Origin: Aeromicrobium fastidiosum
Lineage (GTDB): Bacteria; Actinomycetota; Actinomycetes; Propionibacteriales; Nocardioidaceae
DNA: 64,000 nt
NCBI RefSeq assembly: GCF_017876595.1
Contig: NZ_JAGIOG010000001.1
Location: forward strand, 806,001-870,000
Direction: 5' to 3'
The stretch's first letter is position 1. Each line of letters starts with the position of its first letter. Made by a program: the position numbers and the translations under genes. The notes below the pieces were generated by a model that made no database searches, was not told the DNA's origin, and was given only the letters and a program-made list of their open reading frames with translations. This document shows positions 16,584 to 25,909 of this stretch, piece by piece.

Positions 16584-17077
16584 CCTCCGCTCTCGGCGGC
16601 CGCGAGCAGGATCAGACGGCACTCGCGACGACGATCCTCGGACTGCTGTGGGAGACCACCGATCGGCAGGTCAGCCGCGAGATCGCCCACCTGGCCGACA
16701 TCACCGCCGACACCGACGACGACGGCTCGCATGTCGCGCCGCCCGGGCTCGTCATGCCGGCATCGGGCTGCATCACGACCCGTGTCGTGGCGACCGCCCG
16801 CGGACACCAGGGCGTCACCGAGTCGATGCGGGTCGCGGTGTGGCCGACTGTCGAGGGCGACGACCCCGCGTTCGTCGTCACCCGTTCCGACTCCGACCGC
16901 ACGCTGCCGATCGCGCTGGCCGACGTCCAGCCGGCGGTCACCGACCACCTGCGCGGGCAGGTCAACGACTTCATCGCGACGATCATCGCCCACATGGTGG
17001 CCGAGCTCGACGTCAAGATGCAGCGCACCTACATCCGCGAGTCGCAGGGCGATCTCGCGGAGTACACCGAGGACTGA
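16580..17077 (+). CDS. Conserved hypothetical protein coupled to the lipoprotein
   Basis: A 165-residue soluble protein without signal peptide or membrane helix. I do not recognise the family. GTG 16580 overlaps the upstream TGA as GTGA and is preferred; a GTG at 16571 is also in frame. It has a helical start (ALATTILGLLWETTDRQVSREIAHLAD), a Gly-poor middle with several strands (CITTRVVATARG, RVAVWPTVEG) and a helical end (DFIATIIAHMVAELDVKMQRTYI). It is probably cytosolic and co-expressed with the lipoprotein. A perfect 19-bp hairpin follows. Confidence 0.65.
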   Translation: MTSALGGREQDQTALATTILGLLWETTDRQVSREIAHLADITADTDDDGSHVAPPGLVMPASGCITTRVVATARGHQGVTESMRVAVWPTVEGDDPAFVVTRSDSDRTLPIALADVQPAVTDHLRGQVNDFIATIIAHMVAELDVKMQRTYIRESQGDLAEYTED

Positions 17078-17085
17078 GCCCGAAC

Positions 17086-17125
17086 GTCATAGGAACCGTG
17101 GCCCTGGGGCCACGGTTCCTATGAC
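17086..17125. terminator. Bidirectional hairpin, perfect 19-bp arms
   Basis: Arms 17086-17104 and 17107-17125 are exact reverse complements with only TG between them, core AGGAACCGTGGCCC. It lies between the convergent genes ending at 17077 and 17140, so it most likely terminates both, although there is no clear T-run. Confidence 0.75.
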
Positions 17126-17139
17126 ACAGGCAGACGAGG

Positions 17140-19404
17140 TCAGCCGGCGTGGGCGTGGGGCTTGGCCGCGTGCTTGCCGCCCTCGGCGTCCGCGCCCTCG
17201 CCGAGGTGCCGCTCGAGCGACTCACCCTCGATGTCGAGGTTGGGCAAGGCCCGGTCGAGCCACTTCGGCATCCACCACATGCGATCGCCCATCAGCGCCA
17301 TGAACGCCGGCACGATGGTCATGCGCACCAGGAAGGCGTCGGCCAGCACGCCGACAGCGAGGCCGAAGCCGATCGACTTGATGATGATGTCGTCGCCGAG
17401 GGCGAAGCCACCGAACACGCCGATCATGATGGCCGCGGCCGCCGTGACGACGCGCGCGCCGTACTGGAAGCCCAGCACGACCGACTCCCCGGCCGGGCTG
17501 CCGTGGACGTACTCCTCACGCATGCGCGACACGAGGAACACCTCGTAGTCCATCGCGAGGCCGAACAGGATGCCCGTCAGCAGCAGGGGCAGCATGAACA
17601 GCACCGGGCCGGACGTGTCGACGCCGATCAGGCTGGCGAGCCAGCCCCACTGGAACACCGCGACGGTGGCACCGAGCGAGACACCCACCGACAGCAGGAA
17701 CCCGAGGACCGCCTTGAGCGGCACCAGCACCGAGCGGAAGACGACGGTCAGCAGCACGAACGCCAGCCCGACGACGACGAGCAGGTACTTCGGGAAGGCC
17801 TTGGCGAGGCTCTCGGAGATGTCGACGCCCAGGGCCGTCTGCCCCGTCACGAGGACCCGCGCACCGGTGGACGACTCGACGCCACTGACCGACGAGCGGA
17901 TGTCGTCGACGAGCTGCTGGGTGTCCGCGTCGGACGGCCCGCTCTTGGGGATGACGTTGACGATCGCGTAGCCCGACGACGTCAGGCCGTCGAGGTACGT
18001 CTGCGTGGCCGCGGCGTCGGCCGGGTCGGGGGCCGGCGAGACCACCGCGGCGACGTCCTTCTTGATGCCCTCGACGCGGGTGACGGTCTCCTCGACCGCT
18101 GCGGCCGGGTCGTCGGCACCCTTCGTGTCGACGACGACCAGCAGCGGGCCGTTGGTGCCGGCACCGAAGTTGTCGGAGATCAGGTCGTAGGCGACGCGGG
18201 GGCCGCTGCCCTCGGCGGCAGTGCCGTTGTCGGGCAGCGCGAGCTGCATCGACGCGACGGGGATCGCGATGACGCCGGCCACCACCAGGCCACCGACGAA
18301 CGTCACGAGCTTGTTCTTGGTGACGAAGTCGGCCCAGCGACGTCCGTTGGTACGGCGACCCGACTGGTCCTCGGGGTCGCGCGCCGCGATGAACGGCAGC
18401 TTGCCCCAGCCGATCTTGCTGCCGGCGAACCCGAACAGGGCCGGCAGCAGCGTCAGGGCGATGAGGACGGCGACGGCGACGGTGCCCGCGGCGGCGAGCC
18501 CCATCTCGGTGAGGAACGAGATGTTGACGACCGACAGACCGGCCAGCGCGATGATGACGGTCAGGCCCGCGAACACGACGGCCGATCCGGCGGTTCCGAC
18601 GGCCCGTCCGGCCGCCTCCTCCCGGTCGCGACCGACATGGATCTCGTGGCGGTAGCGCGACACGATGAACAGCGCGTAGTCGATGCCGACCGCGAGCCCC
18701 AGCATCGTGGCCAGGATGGGCGTGGTCGAGCCGAGGTCGACGAAGCCCGTGAGGGTCGTGATCGACGCGACGCCGATGCCGACGCCGATGATCGCGGTCA
18801 GCAGCGGCATGCCCGCCACCAGCAGCGAGCCGAACGTGATGAGCAGGACGATGACCGCGATGCCGATGCCGATCGCCTCGGCGGCACCGCCGTGCGGCAC
18901 CTCCTGCAGCGCGTCACCGCCGATGGCGACGGTGAGCCCTGCGTCCTCGGCAGCGTCGGGTGCCTTCTCCAGAGCGCTGCGGTCGGCGTCGGTCAGCTCG
19001 ACCGACTGCTTCGCGTAGGCCACGGAGGTGAAGCCCGTGCGGCCGTCCTTCGACAGCGTCAGCGAGGCGGCGTCAACCGGCGCGACGACGTTCTTGGAGT
19101 CGATCGAGCCGAGGCTCTCGTCGATCGCCGTCTGGTACGTCGGTGCCGAGAGCTGCTGACCCTTCGGGGCCTGGAAGACGATCTGCGCCTGCGCTCCGTC
19201 GGGGGCCGCGTCGGGCGTGCGCTCCTTGATCAGGTCGAAGGCCTGCGACGACTCGATGCCGGGCACGCTGAACTCGTCGGACGTCTTGCCCGACAGCGTG
19301 CCGGCCCCGACGCCGACCAGCAGCAGCAGGCCGATCCAGAACGACAGGACGGTCCAGCGGTGGCGGAACGACCAGCGTCCGAGGCGGTAGAGGTACCAGG
19401 CCAT
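17140..19404 (-). CDS. MMPL-family RND transporter
   Basis: A 754-residue proton-driven exporter or lipid transporter in the cytoplasmic membrane. It has 12 predicted membrane helices in two repeats: TM1 at FWIGLLLLVGVGAG, a large extracellular loop (about residues 45-185), TM2-6, a cytosolic loop with Arg-rich RDPEDQSGRRTNGRR, TM7, a second loop and TM8-12. The conserved proton-relay patterns GIDYALFIVSRYRHE and LAMDYEVFLVSRMREEY are intact. The C-terminus is His/Ala-rich (GKHAAKPHAHAG). Closest in type to actinobacterial YdfJ/MmpL drug or lipid exporters; the substrate is unknown. The TetR gene lies 36 bases upstream in the same direction. Confidence 0.93.
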   Translation of the reverse strand: MAWYLYRLGRWSFRHRWTVLSFWIGLLLLVGVGAGTLSGKTSDEFSVPGIESSQAFDLIKERTPDAAPDGAQAQIVFQAPKGQQLSAPTYQTAIDESLGSIDSKNVVAPVDAASLTLSKDGRTGFTSVAYAKQSVELTDADRSALEKAPDAAEDAGLTVAIGGDALQEVPHGGAAEAIGIGIAVIVLLITFGSLLVAGMPLLTAIIGVGIGVASITTLTGFVDLGSTTPILATMLGLAVGIDYALFIVSRYRHEIHVGRDREEAAGRAVGTAGSAVVFAGLTVIIALAGLSVVNISFLTEMGLAAAGTVAVAVLIALTLLPALFGFAGSKIGWGKLPFIAARDPEDQSGRRTNGRRWADFVTKNKLVTFVGGLVVAGVIAIPVASMQLALPDNGTAAEGSGPRVAYDLISDNFGAGTNGPLLVVVDTKGADDPAAAVEETVTRVEGIKKDVAAVVSPAPDPADAAATQTYLDGLTSSGYAIVNVIPKSGPSDADTQQLVDDIRSSVSGVESSTGARVLVTGQTALGVDISESLAKAFPKYLLVVVGLAFVLLTVVFRSVLVPLKAVLGFLLSVGVSLGATVAVFQWGWLASLIGVDTSGPVLFMLPLLLTGILFGLAMDYEVFLVSRMREEYVHGSPAGESVVLGFQYGARVVTAAAAIMIGVFGGFALGDDIIIKSIGFGLAVGVLADAFLVRMTIVPAFMALMGDRMWWMPKWLDRALPNLDIEGESLERHLGEGADAEGGKHAAKPHAHAG

Positions 19405-19440
19405 GAGTTGTTCTCCCTCGAGAAGTGGTGGGGGTATGAG

Positions 19441-20022
19441 TCAGTTGGGGCGGATGCCGAGCGCGGGCAGCAGCGCGCCCTCGACGTAGCGGCGCAGGAA
19501 GTCGCCAGAGGGCTCGTCGCCCTCCAGCAGGTGGTGCAGGACGATCGGTGCGATGAAGACGTAGTCGACGAACTCGAGGCCGGGGCAGTCGGCGGCAACC
19601 TCGCCGCGCTGCACCGCACGGTCGACGACGGCGCGGATGTCGGCGCGTGCAGGGTCGAGGATCTTCGACCGCACGGCCTCTGCCAGCTCGGCGTCGTGCC
19701 GCACGGCGTGCATGATCGCTGCGATGAGGTCGGCGTCGTACTGGCGGCTCTCGGTGTCGCCCTGGTCGACCATGGCGAGCAGATCGCCCCTCAGCGAGCC
19801 GGTGTCGGGCGGCTCGGGCGTCGAGTCGATCCCGCAGGCCAGTGCTTCGACGACGAGGCCGGACTTGCCGCCCCACTGCCGGTAGAGCGTCGCCTTGCTC
19901 GACCGCGTCGCCTCGGCGATCTGGTCCATCGTGAGCTTCTCGTAGCCGTGCTCGACCACGAGCCCCAGGGTGCCGGTGTAGAGCTCGCCCAGTCGTTCGT
20001 CGGTCATCCGCGCCACGTGCAT
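19441..20022 (-). CDS. TetR-family repressor of the MMPL exporter
   Basis: A 193-residue regulator. The HTH at about residues 13-58 reads TLGLVVEHGYEKLTMDQIAEATRSSKATLYRQWGGKSGLV, the usual TetR pattern. A variable ligand-binding domain ends LRRYVEGALLPALGIRPN. ATG 20022 is chosen; ATG 20007 (MTDERLG) is possible, and neither has a strong ribosome site. A palindrome CGAAACAGTTTCG lies 13 bases upstream of the start, so it probably represses itself and the exporter, which follow in one transcript. Confidence 0.88.
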   Translation of the reverse strand: MHVARMTDERLGELYTGTLGLVVEHGYEKLTMDQIAEATRSSKATLYRQWGGKSGLVVEALACGIDSTPEPPDTGSLRGDLLAMVDQGDTESRQYDADLIAAIMHAVRHDAELAEAVRSKILDPARADIRAVVDRAVQRGEVAADCPGLEFVDYVFIAPIVLHHLLEGDEPSGDFLRRYVEGALLPALGIRPN

Positions 20023-20034
20023 GTCCCATCGGTA

Positions 20035-20047
20035 CGAAACAGTTTCG
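20035..20047. promoter_or_regulatory. Probable TetR operator
   Basis: CGAAACAGTTTCG is a perfect 6-base inverted repeat around A, followed on the plus strand by TTTCGATGATAG, which supplies a further partial half-site. It lies immediately upstream of the TetR start at 20022. It is short, so additional flanking contacts are likely. Confidence 0.6.
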
Positions 20048-20153
20048 TTTCGATGATAGGCAGGCCACGGCAGGTTCACCAACCGAGGAGCGATGAGGTG
20101 CGTCACACGACCCTTGTCACGACGACAGCCTGTGCCCTAGGTTCGTCCTGCCA

Positions 20154-20170
20154 TTAGGCAAGCCTAACCT
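20154..20170 (+). promoter_or_regulatory. DtxR/IdeR-type iron box upstream of the haem-uptake pair
   Basis: TTAGGCAAGCCTAACCT closely matches the actinobacterial DtxR/IdeR consensus TTAGGTTAGSCTAACCT. It lies 15 bases before ATG 20185. A possible promoter TTGTCA (20114-20119), 17 bases, CTAGGT (20137-20142) would place the box over the transcription start, as expected for repression by iron-loaded regulator. Confidence 0.82.
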
Positions 20171-20184
20171 CACCTAGGAGACTC

Positions 20185-20658
20185 ATGTCTGTCCTCAGCC
20201 CGTCCCGCCGCACCTCGACCCGTCTCGCCCTGGCCGCCGGTGCCGCGGCCGTCGTCGCGCTGGCCCCCCAGGCCGCCTTCGCCGCGACCGTCTCGGTCAG
20301 CCCCAGCACCGCCATCGTCAGCGGCTCGAGCGTCACGGTGTCCGGCAGCGGCTACGTCGCCAACGGCTCGTACAAGGTCGGCGTCTGCTCGAAGAAGACC
20401 TACGGCATCTTCGGCATCCCCGCGTGCGCCAGTGGCGTCGACGCCACGACCGACGCCAGCGGCAACCTGAGCATCGCGGTGGTCGCCAGCAAGACCAACA
20501 CCAACGCGCACGCCAGCATCCCCGTCGTGGGTGCCGGCCAGCCGTCGTCGTTCACGTGCAAGGGCGCGTCGAACCTCGACCAGTGCGAGATCGTCATCAC
20601 CGATCACAACGGCAGCAGCTCGACGATCGTCGCGCGCCAGAACATCTCCTTCTCCTGA
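20185..20658 (+). CDS. Exported neocarzinostatin-like domain protein, iron-regulated
   Basis: A 157-residue secreted protein. It has a signal peptide (MSVLSPSRRTSTRLALAAGA...AFA) and a mature domain starting ATVSVSPSTAIVSGSSVTVSGSG, the typical opening of the neocarzinostatin apoprotein/macromomycin Ig-like fold. It has three or more cysteines (GVCSKKTYG, PACASG, FTCKG, DQCEIV) placed as in that family's two disulfides. It carries no chromophore genes nearby, so it is not an enediyne carrier. In several actinobacteria such domains accompany HtaA haem-uptake genes. An iron box precedes it and an HtaA-domain gene follows. Confidence 0.82.
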   Translation: MSVLSPSRRTSTRLALAAGAAAVVALAPQAAFAATVSVSPSTAIVSGSSVTVSGSGYVANGSYKVGVCSKKTYGIFGIPACASGVDATTDASGNLSIAVVASKTNTNAHASIPVVGAGQPSSFTCKGASNLDQCEIVITDHNGSSSTIVARQNISFS

Positions 20659-20667
20659 TCGACCCGC

Positions 20668-20694
20668 CCGGCCCCGCCACCTCGGCGGGGCCGG
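20668..20694 (+). terminator. Intercistronic hairpin
   Basis: CCGGCCCCGCC and GGCGGGGCCGG form a perfect 11-bp stem with an ACCTC loop, 10 bases after the stop at 20658 and 35 bases before the next start. There is no T-run, so it may be a partial terminator or mRNA-stabilising stem that lowers expression of the much larger downstream gene. Confidence 0.65.
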
Positions 20695-20728
20695 CTCTCG
20701 TCCCGCCTCACCTCCCGCAAGGAACGCC

Positions 20729-23700
20729 ATGACCCCCACCCCCGCGCGACTGCGCACGACCTCCTCGCTGGTCGTCGCCCTCACGCTGGTGCTGACGACA
20801 CTGGGCCTCGTCAACACCACCGCACCCGCCACCGCCGCCGACGCGGCACCCAGCACCGACGACATCACGCAGGGATCGGTGACCTGGGGCGTCAAGGAGT
20901 CGTGGCGCAAGTACATCGGCGCCGACGGGTCGCACACGGGTGACGGGGCCAGCACCACCAACGTCGTCGTCGAGGGCAACCGCAGCTGGGCCGAGGCGTT
21001 CAGCTTCCCGATCGAGTCGGGTTCGTACGACCCCGAGACCCGCACGACGACGCTCGACCTCGCCGGCTACGTGCACTTCCAGAGCTGGCTGGGACAGATC
21101 ACGCCCGGCAAGTACGCCCTCGACACCCAGTACTCCGACCTCTCGGTGACGATCAGCCCCACCGAGCAGGTCATCCGCGGCACCCACACGGGCTACGACC
21201 GCAGCGACCCGGGGGGCGAGCTGCACGTCGACGAGGACGTCGTGCTGGCCAAGCTCGACATCACGGGCGGCACGCACACCTTCGGCCCGCCGCGCACGAC
21301 GTGGGCCGCACTGCCCACCGTGGCCGGTGCCGGTGCCGCCATCTACGGCGAGGGCACCACGATCGACCCCGTGACGATCGACTACACGGGTCCGGGCGGC
21401 GCGCCTGACCTCACCGAGGTGTTCGACCAGCCGGGGCAGCCCGTCATCGAGCGCGGACCGATCTGGGAGTCGACCTCGAAGGACTACTGGACGGCGGGTG
21501 CCGCGCGCGCCCTCGAGTCGTCCGGCGACGGCAAGACCCTGTTCAGCTACGAGGTCACGCCCGCGACCGACGACCGGCTCGTCGTCACGGCGATCGACGC
21601 AGCCACGATGGAGCCCATCGGCACCCCGTTCACCTACACCTATCCCGACGGCTCGCCGCAGTACGTCCGATCGGCCATCGACCCCAAGACCGACACCCTC
21701 TTCTTCGTCTCCGGCGGCGAGCAGACGACGGTGCGGAGCCTGATCTTCGATCGCCCCTCCGGCACGTTCGAGAGCGGAGTCGTCGGCCAGCTGCGCGAGC
21801 CCGTCGCCGGCCACGGTGCCGTTCCGGTGGGGCCGCTGGTCTGGAACGCCGTCAAGGGCGAGCTCCTGGTGTCGACCGGCATCGACTCGAGGCCCGACGT
21901 CGTCACGACCGACGACCTCTACCGCTTCACCCGCGACGGCTCCGGGTGGAAGGTCGCGACGTCGACGTTCAGCCTGCCGACGACCGGCGAGCACGCAGCC
22001 GTCAACGAGCCCAGCACCAGCCCTCTGAGCGGCACCGGCACCGACCAGACCGTCAACCACTCGGTGGCCGTGGCGGGCGACGGTTCCTACGTCATCGCCC
22101 CGGGCAACAGCTTCGCCTACTACGACGAGCCGAACGACGTCCTGCACTACTGGCCCGCGTTCCACCTCACGTTCGACGGCGCGGACGCGCGCGTCGCGAC
22201 GATCGACGGCACTGATGGACCCGAGTCGTTCGGCACCTACTTCGGCTACTCCGAGGCGACCGCGGGCCCCGACGGATCGGTCTATCTGCACAACACGGCC
22301 GAGGCCCTCGAGGACTGGGTACGGGTCGACGTCGCCGACGGCACCGCCACGGCCGGCGACCCCGCCCAGGGCACGCCCATCACCCCCGTGCCGAGCTTCC
22401 CGTCGTATCGCGTGTCATACCTCGGCAACGCCCTCGTGCACGACCCCACGCACGACCTGACCTGGACCACCGACACCGGCGATCCGGACGGCAGGGTGCT
22501 CAAGCTCGTCGACGACGCCGGGACCGTGCTGGCGTCGTACCGGGTGCCGGCCTTCGCCGACAACTACTTCGGCATCAACCGACCGATCCACGCCGGTGCG
22601 GACGGCTCGGTGTACGTGCCGGTCAAGGCGACGGACACCGGGCGCTACGGCTGGCAGCGCGTGACGGTCGAGGGCATCGCGCCGACCGTCACGGAGCAGC
22701 CCGACGACGTCGCGGTCGAGCTGCCGGCAGGGCAGTCGTCGAAGGCGGTCACGTTCACCGTGGCGCGCGACGGCGGCGGCAAGGTCCAGTGGCAGCGCAA
22801 GGCCACGGGCGAGGCGCGGTACTCCGACATCGACGGTGCCACGTCGACGACCCTCACCGTCGAGGCGTCCCCCACGACCGACGGCAGCCTCTACCGCGCG
22901 AAGGTCGGCAACGAGGCCAGCACGGTCGCGTCGGACGAAGCGGCGCTGACCGTCACGCACGGTCCGCTCTTCCCGGTGCAGCCCGTCGACGTCACGACCC
23001 AGCCCGACCGCAGCGCCAGCTTCACCGCGGAGGCGATCGCGAACCCCGGCACGACGTCCACCGTGTGGCAGCGCAAGGCCGGCGGCTACTGGACCGACAT
23101 CCCGGCGTCCGACGACAACTTCGTGGTCAGCGCCACGGGCCTGACGGTCACCCAGACCGATGTCGCCCAGAGCGGCAGCCAGTTCCGGCTCAAGGCGATC
23201 AGCCCCCTGGGCACGCGGTACTCGTCCGTGGCGAAGCTGACGGTCACGGCGGCCGAGGCAGAAGCCGGCGCCATCTCCGGTGCCGACCTGGTGTGGACCG
23301 GTTCGGAGGAGCTGCAGGTCGCTCCGCCCGCCGGCGGATCGTCCTACTTCTCCGCCGGCACCTCCGACGGCACCGAGGCGACGTACAAGAACACCGAGGG
23401 CAACGTGTCGGTGCGGCAGGTCGACGGCAGCGCTTCGCCGTTGGCCACCTGGGCGACACGAGCCGCGCACGTCGCGGGGCCGTCGACGCAGACCGTCGTC
23501 GTCGAGGACGGATCGGGCCGGCTCGAGGCGGACGGCTCGGCGAGCATCGCGTGGGACGGCTCCTGGACCGTCAACTCCTACGGCGGCATGGTGCCGTTCA
23601 CGGTCACCGATCCGGTGCTGACCGTCGACGAGGACGGCGCGGGCGTGCTTCGCGGCGACCTCTCGGGCTACGGCGCGTCGATGGAGAACCCCACCGAGAA

Positions 23701-24577
23701 GACGCCCCTGGTGCCCGTGGCCGATGCCGTCATCGCGACGTTCGACGACGTCACGCTCGACTCCAATGGGTTCACGGTCGCTCCCGACTACGCGGGCGTC
23801 GAGGTCGACGCGGCGTCGTCGACCCCGCAGGTGCGCACCGGCTCCGACTGGGGCTCCTGGCCCCAGCAGTTCGTCGACTTCCAGATGGCGACGGGTCTCT
23901 CGTCGTACTGGTACTCCTCGGGCGGAGCAGCCGATCCGTACAAGGCCCCGTCGGACATCGTGATCGGCGACTTCGACGTGTCGGCGCAGGCACCTGCCGT
24001 CGCACCCGTCATCGTCGCGCAGCCGTCGTCGTTCACCGCGAGCGTGCGGCGTGCCGCGCAGTTCTCGGTCGGCGCGAGCGGGACGGACCTTGCCTACATC
24101 TGGCAGCGCAAGGTGGGCTCTAGCTGGGTCGACCTGTCCGACGAGCGCTCGGCGACGCTCGCCCTACCCGCGACGTCGGCCGCCGACGACAGTGCGCAGT
24201 TCAGGGTCAGGGTCTCGAACCCGGCCGGCGCTGTGACGTCCACCCCGGCACTGCTCAGGGTCAAGGCCGCTGCGACGACGGCTCGCATCGCGCGGTCGAA
24301 GTCGGCGCAGAAGCTCGGAGCACCGACTCGCAAGCGCGTCCTGCTGGCCGTTCGGGTGACGTCCGACAACGGCACGACGCCGACCGGACGCGTGCGCTTC
24401 TTCGACGGCAAGCGACGCATCGCCACTGTCACGCTGACGGCCGGACGTGCACGGGTGCGGCTGCCGCGCGGGCTCTCGGTCGGCACCCATCGCATCAGGG
24501 CCGTCTACTCGCCGTACACGGCGGGAACGTCGAGCCCGGCCACGACCACGACGGTCACGGTCAGGGTCAAGAAGTAG
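20729..24577 (+). CDS. Giant exported HtaA-domain protein with Ig-like repeats (haem acquisition)
   Basis: A 1282-residue secreted protein. ATG 20729 follows GCAAGGA. The signal peptide is MTPTPARLRTTSSLVVALTL...TAA. HtaA domain 1 is at about residues 45-225 (GSVTWGVKESWRKYI...). A long middle region of about 230-645 with repeated SVYLHNTAE/YRFTRDG strands looks beta-propeller-like. Ig-like domains at about 650-742 and 748-845 contain WQRK. HtaA domain 2 is at about 850-1085, a third Ig-like domain at about 1090-1180 and a C-terminal Big-type domain (GRVRFFDGKRRIATV). HtaA domains bind haem in Corynebacterium. There is no LPxTG or membrane anchor, so it is released or held non-covalently. Control by the iron box at 20154 is likely. 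Confidence 0.85.
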   Translation: MTPTPARLRTTSSLVVALTLVLTTLGLVNTTAPATAADAAPSTDDITQGSVTWGVKESWRKYIGADGSHTGDGASTTNVVVEGNRSWAEAFSFPIESGSYDPETRTTTLDLAGYVHFQSWLGQITPGKYALDTQYSDLSVTISPTEQVIRGTHTGYDRSDPGGELHVDEDVVLAKLDITGGTHTFGPPRTTWAALPTVAGAGAAIYGEGTTIDPVTIDYTGPGGAPDLTEVFDQPGQPVIERGPIWESTSKDYWTAGAARALESSGDGKTLFSYEVTPATDDRLVVTAIDAATMEPIGTPFTYTYPDGSPQYVRSAIDPKTDTLFFVSGGEQTTVRSLIFDRPSGTFESGVVGQLREPVAGHGAVPVGPLVWNAVKGELLVSTGIDSRPDVVTTDDLYRFTRDGSGWKVATSTFSLPTTGEHAAVNEPSTSPLSGTGTDQTVNHSVAVAGDGSYVIAPGNSFAYYDEPNDVLHYWPAFHLTFDGADARVATIDGTDGPESFGTYFGYSEATAGPDGSVYLHNTAEALEDWVRVDVADGTATAGDPAQGTPITPVPSFPSYRVSYLGNALVHDPTHDLTWTTDTGDPDGRVLKLVDDAGTVLASYRVPAFADNYFGINRPIHAGADGSVYVPVKATDTGRYGWQRVTVEGIAPTVTEQPDDVAVELPAGQSSKAVTFTVARDGGGKVQWQRKATGEARYSDIDGATSTTLTVEASPTTDGSLYRAKVGNEASTVASDEAALTVTHGPLFPVQPVDVTTQPDRSASFTAEAIANPGTTSTVWQRKAGGYWTDIPASDDNFVVSATGLTVTQTDVAQSGSQFRLKAISPLGTRYSSVAKLTVTAAEAEAGAISGADLVWTGSEELQVAPPAGGSSYFSAGTSDGTEATYKNTEGNVSVRQVDGSASPLATWATRAAHVAGPSTQTVVVEDGSGRLEADGSASIAWDGSWTVNSYGGMVPFTVTDPVLTVDEDGAGVLRGDLSGYGASMENPTEKTPLVPVADAVIATFDDVTLDSNGFTVAPDYAGVEVDAASSTPQVRTGSDWGSWPQQFVDFQMATGLSSYWYSSGGAADPYKAPSDIVIGDFDVSAQAPAVAPVIVAQPSSFTASVRRAAQFSVGASGTDLAYIWQRKVGSSWVDLSDERSATLALPATSAADDSAQFRVRVSNPAGAVTSTPALLRVKAAATTARIARSKSAQKLGAPTRKRVLLAVRVTSDNGTTPTGRVRFFDGKRRIATVTLTAGRARVRLPRGLSVGTHRIRAVYSPYTAGTSSPATTTTVTVRVKK

Positions 24578-24591
24578 CTGCGGCCCTTCGC

Positions 24592-24635
24592 GCCCGGGTC
24601 GACGACGTCCACACAGGACGTCCGTCGGCCCGGGC
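24592..24635 (+). terminator. Imperfect GC-rich hairpin after the HtaA gene
   Basis: GCCCGGGTCGACGACGTCC pairs with GGACGTCCGTCGGCCCGGGC around ACACA, with small internal mismatches. It lies 15 bases after the stop and is a likely terminator. Confidence 0.6.
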
Positions 24636-24668
24636 ACGGCTGTCCGGGGTCGCCGCTACTCTCGCCAG

Positions 24669-25850
24669 ATGCGACGGTTCGACGACGAGGAGCGGCGACG
24701 ACGGCTCGGCGTCCGACACCGCTTGGCTCCCGGCACCCGTGATGGCGACGTCGTCGCGGCGGCTGCCTCCGTCGTCGCGCTGCACGGCACCGACCCCGGC
24801 TCCACGTTCGTCTCGGCGTGGGTCCGCAGCACGGGTCTGGCTGTCGCCGATGTCGAGCGGGCCCTCTACGACGACCGCTCGCTGGTGCGCGTCATGGCGA
24901 TGCGCCGCACGGTGTTCGCCGCACCCGCCGACGACGTCCCGATGCTGCTGGCCGGGGCCGCTGACGACGTGGCGCGCGAGGAGCGCCGCAAGCTCGTCGC
25001 CCTGCTCGCCGAGGGCGGCATCGACGATCCGGTCAGGTGGCTGCCCGAGGTCGAGCAGATCGCGGTCGACGTCGTGCACGGGCTCGGCGAGGCCACTCCG
25101 GCCGATCTCGTCGCTGCCGACCCGCGGCTGGCCACGGCTGTCGTCATCGCGGCGGGCACCAGGCACGAGACGACGGTGCGCATCGCCAGCCGTCTGCTGA
25201 CGCTGCTCGCTGCCGAGGGCCGGGTCGTCCGCGGCCGCCCCAAGGGCTCATGGACGTCGACGCAGTTCCGGTGGTCGACCCTCGCCGAATGGTCACCGCA
25301 GGCGGCCGTCGCGGTCGATCCCCTCGAGGCCGAGGCGGCGCTCGCCCGGCGTTGGCTGGCTCGGTTCGGCCCGGCCCCCGAGGCCGACCTGACGTGGTGG
25401 ACCAAGTGGACCAAGACCCGCACCCGGCGCGCCCTGGCTGCCGCCGGTGCCGTCGAGGTCGAGGCCTGCGACGGCACCGGATGGGCGCTGCCGGGCGACC
25501 TCGAGCCCACCCCGACCGTCGAGCCGTGGGTCGCCCTCCTGCCGGCACTCGACCCGACGACGATGGGCTGGAAGCAGCGCGACTGGTACCTCGGCGACCA
25601 CGCGGCCCGGCTCTTCGACACCACCGGCAACGCCGGGCCGACGCTCTGGTGCGACGGACGCGTCGTCGGCGGCTGGGCGCACCTGCCGTCCGGCGAGATC
25701 GCGATGCGCCTGTTCGACGACATCGGCACCGAGGCCACCGCGGTGCTCGAGCAGCAGGCCGCGGCGCTCTCACAGCAGATCGGCGACGTGCGGCTCACGG
25801 CCCGCGGACGCCGCCCGTGCCCGCTCGAGGTCGAGCTGCTGGGTCGCTGA
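24669..25850 (+). CDS. Winged-helix DNA-binding domain protein (HTH_42/AlkX-like)
   Basis: A 393-residue cytosolic protein of the winged-helix family that includes the DNA glycosylases AlkX/YcaQ. ATG 24669 is chosen at MRRFDDEERRRRLGVRHRLA. The family pattern is seen in VVALHGTDPGSTFVSAWVRS, ERALYDDRSLVRVMAMRRTVFA, TRHETTVRIASRLLTLLAAEGRVVRGRPKGSWTS and ADLTWWTKWTKTRTRRALAA, and the end is VVGGWAHLPSGEIAMRLFDDIG. The QxQ catalytic motif of YcaQ-type glycosylases is not evident, so glycosylase activity should not be assumed. No obvious operon partner. Confidence 0.82.
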   Translation: MRRFDDEERRRRLGVRHRLAPGTRDGDVVAAAASVVALHGTDPGSTFVSAWVRSTGLAVADVERALYDDRSLVRVMAMRRTVFAAPADDVPMLLAGAADDVAREERRKLVALLAEGGIDDPVRWLPEVEQIAVDVVHGLGEATPADLVAADPRLATAVVIAAGTRHETTVRIASRLLTLLAAEGRVVRGRPKGSWTSTQFRWSTLAEWSPQAAVAVDPLEAEAALARRWLARFGPAPEADLTWWTKWTKTRTRRALAAAGAVEVEACDGTGWALPGDLEPTPTVEPWVALLPALDPTTMGWKQRDWYLGDHAARLFDTTGNAGPTLWCDGRVVGGWAHLPSGEIAMRLFDDIGTEATAVLEQQAAALSQQIGDVRLTARGRRPCPLEVELLGR

Positions 25851-25909
25851 CGATCCGTCCCACAGCGCGGAGGAGCTGCTTCGCCCCTACTCGGCGATCC
25901 GGTGCCCCG

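Noticed and set aside
17149..20157. 1002-residue plus-strand ORF
   Set aside because: Antisense of the MMPL and TetR genes; both real genes have complete conserved motifs.
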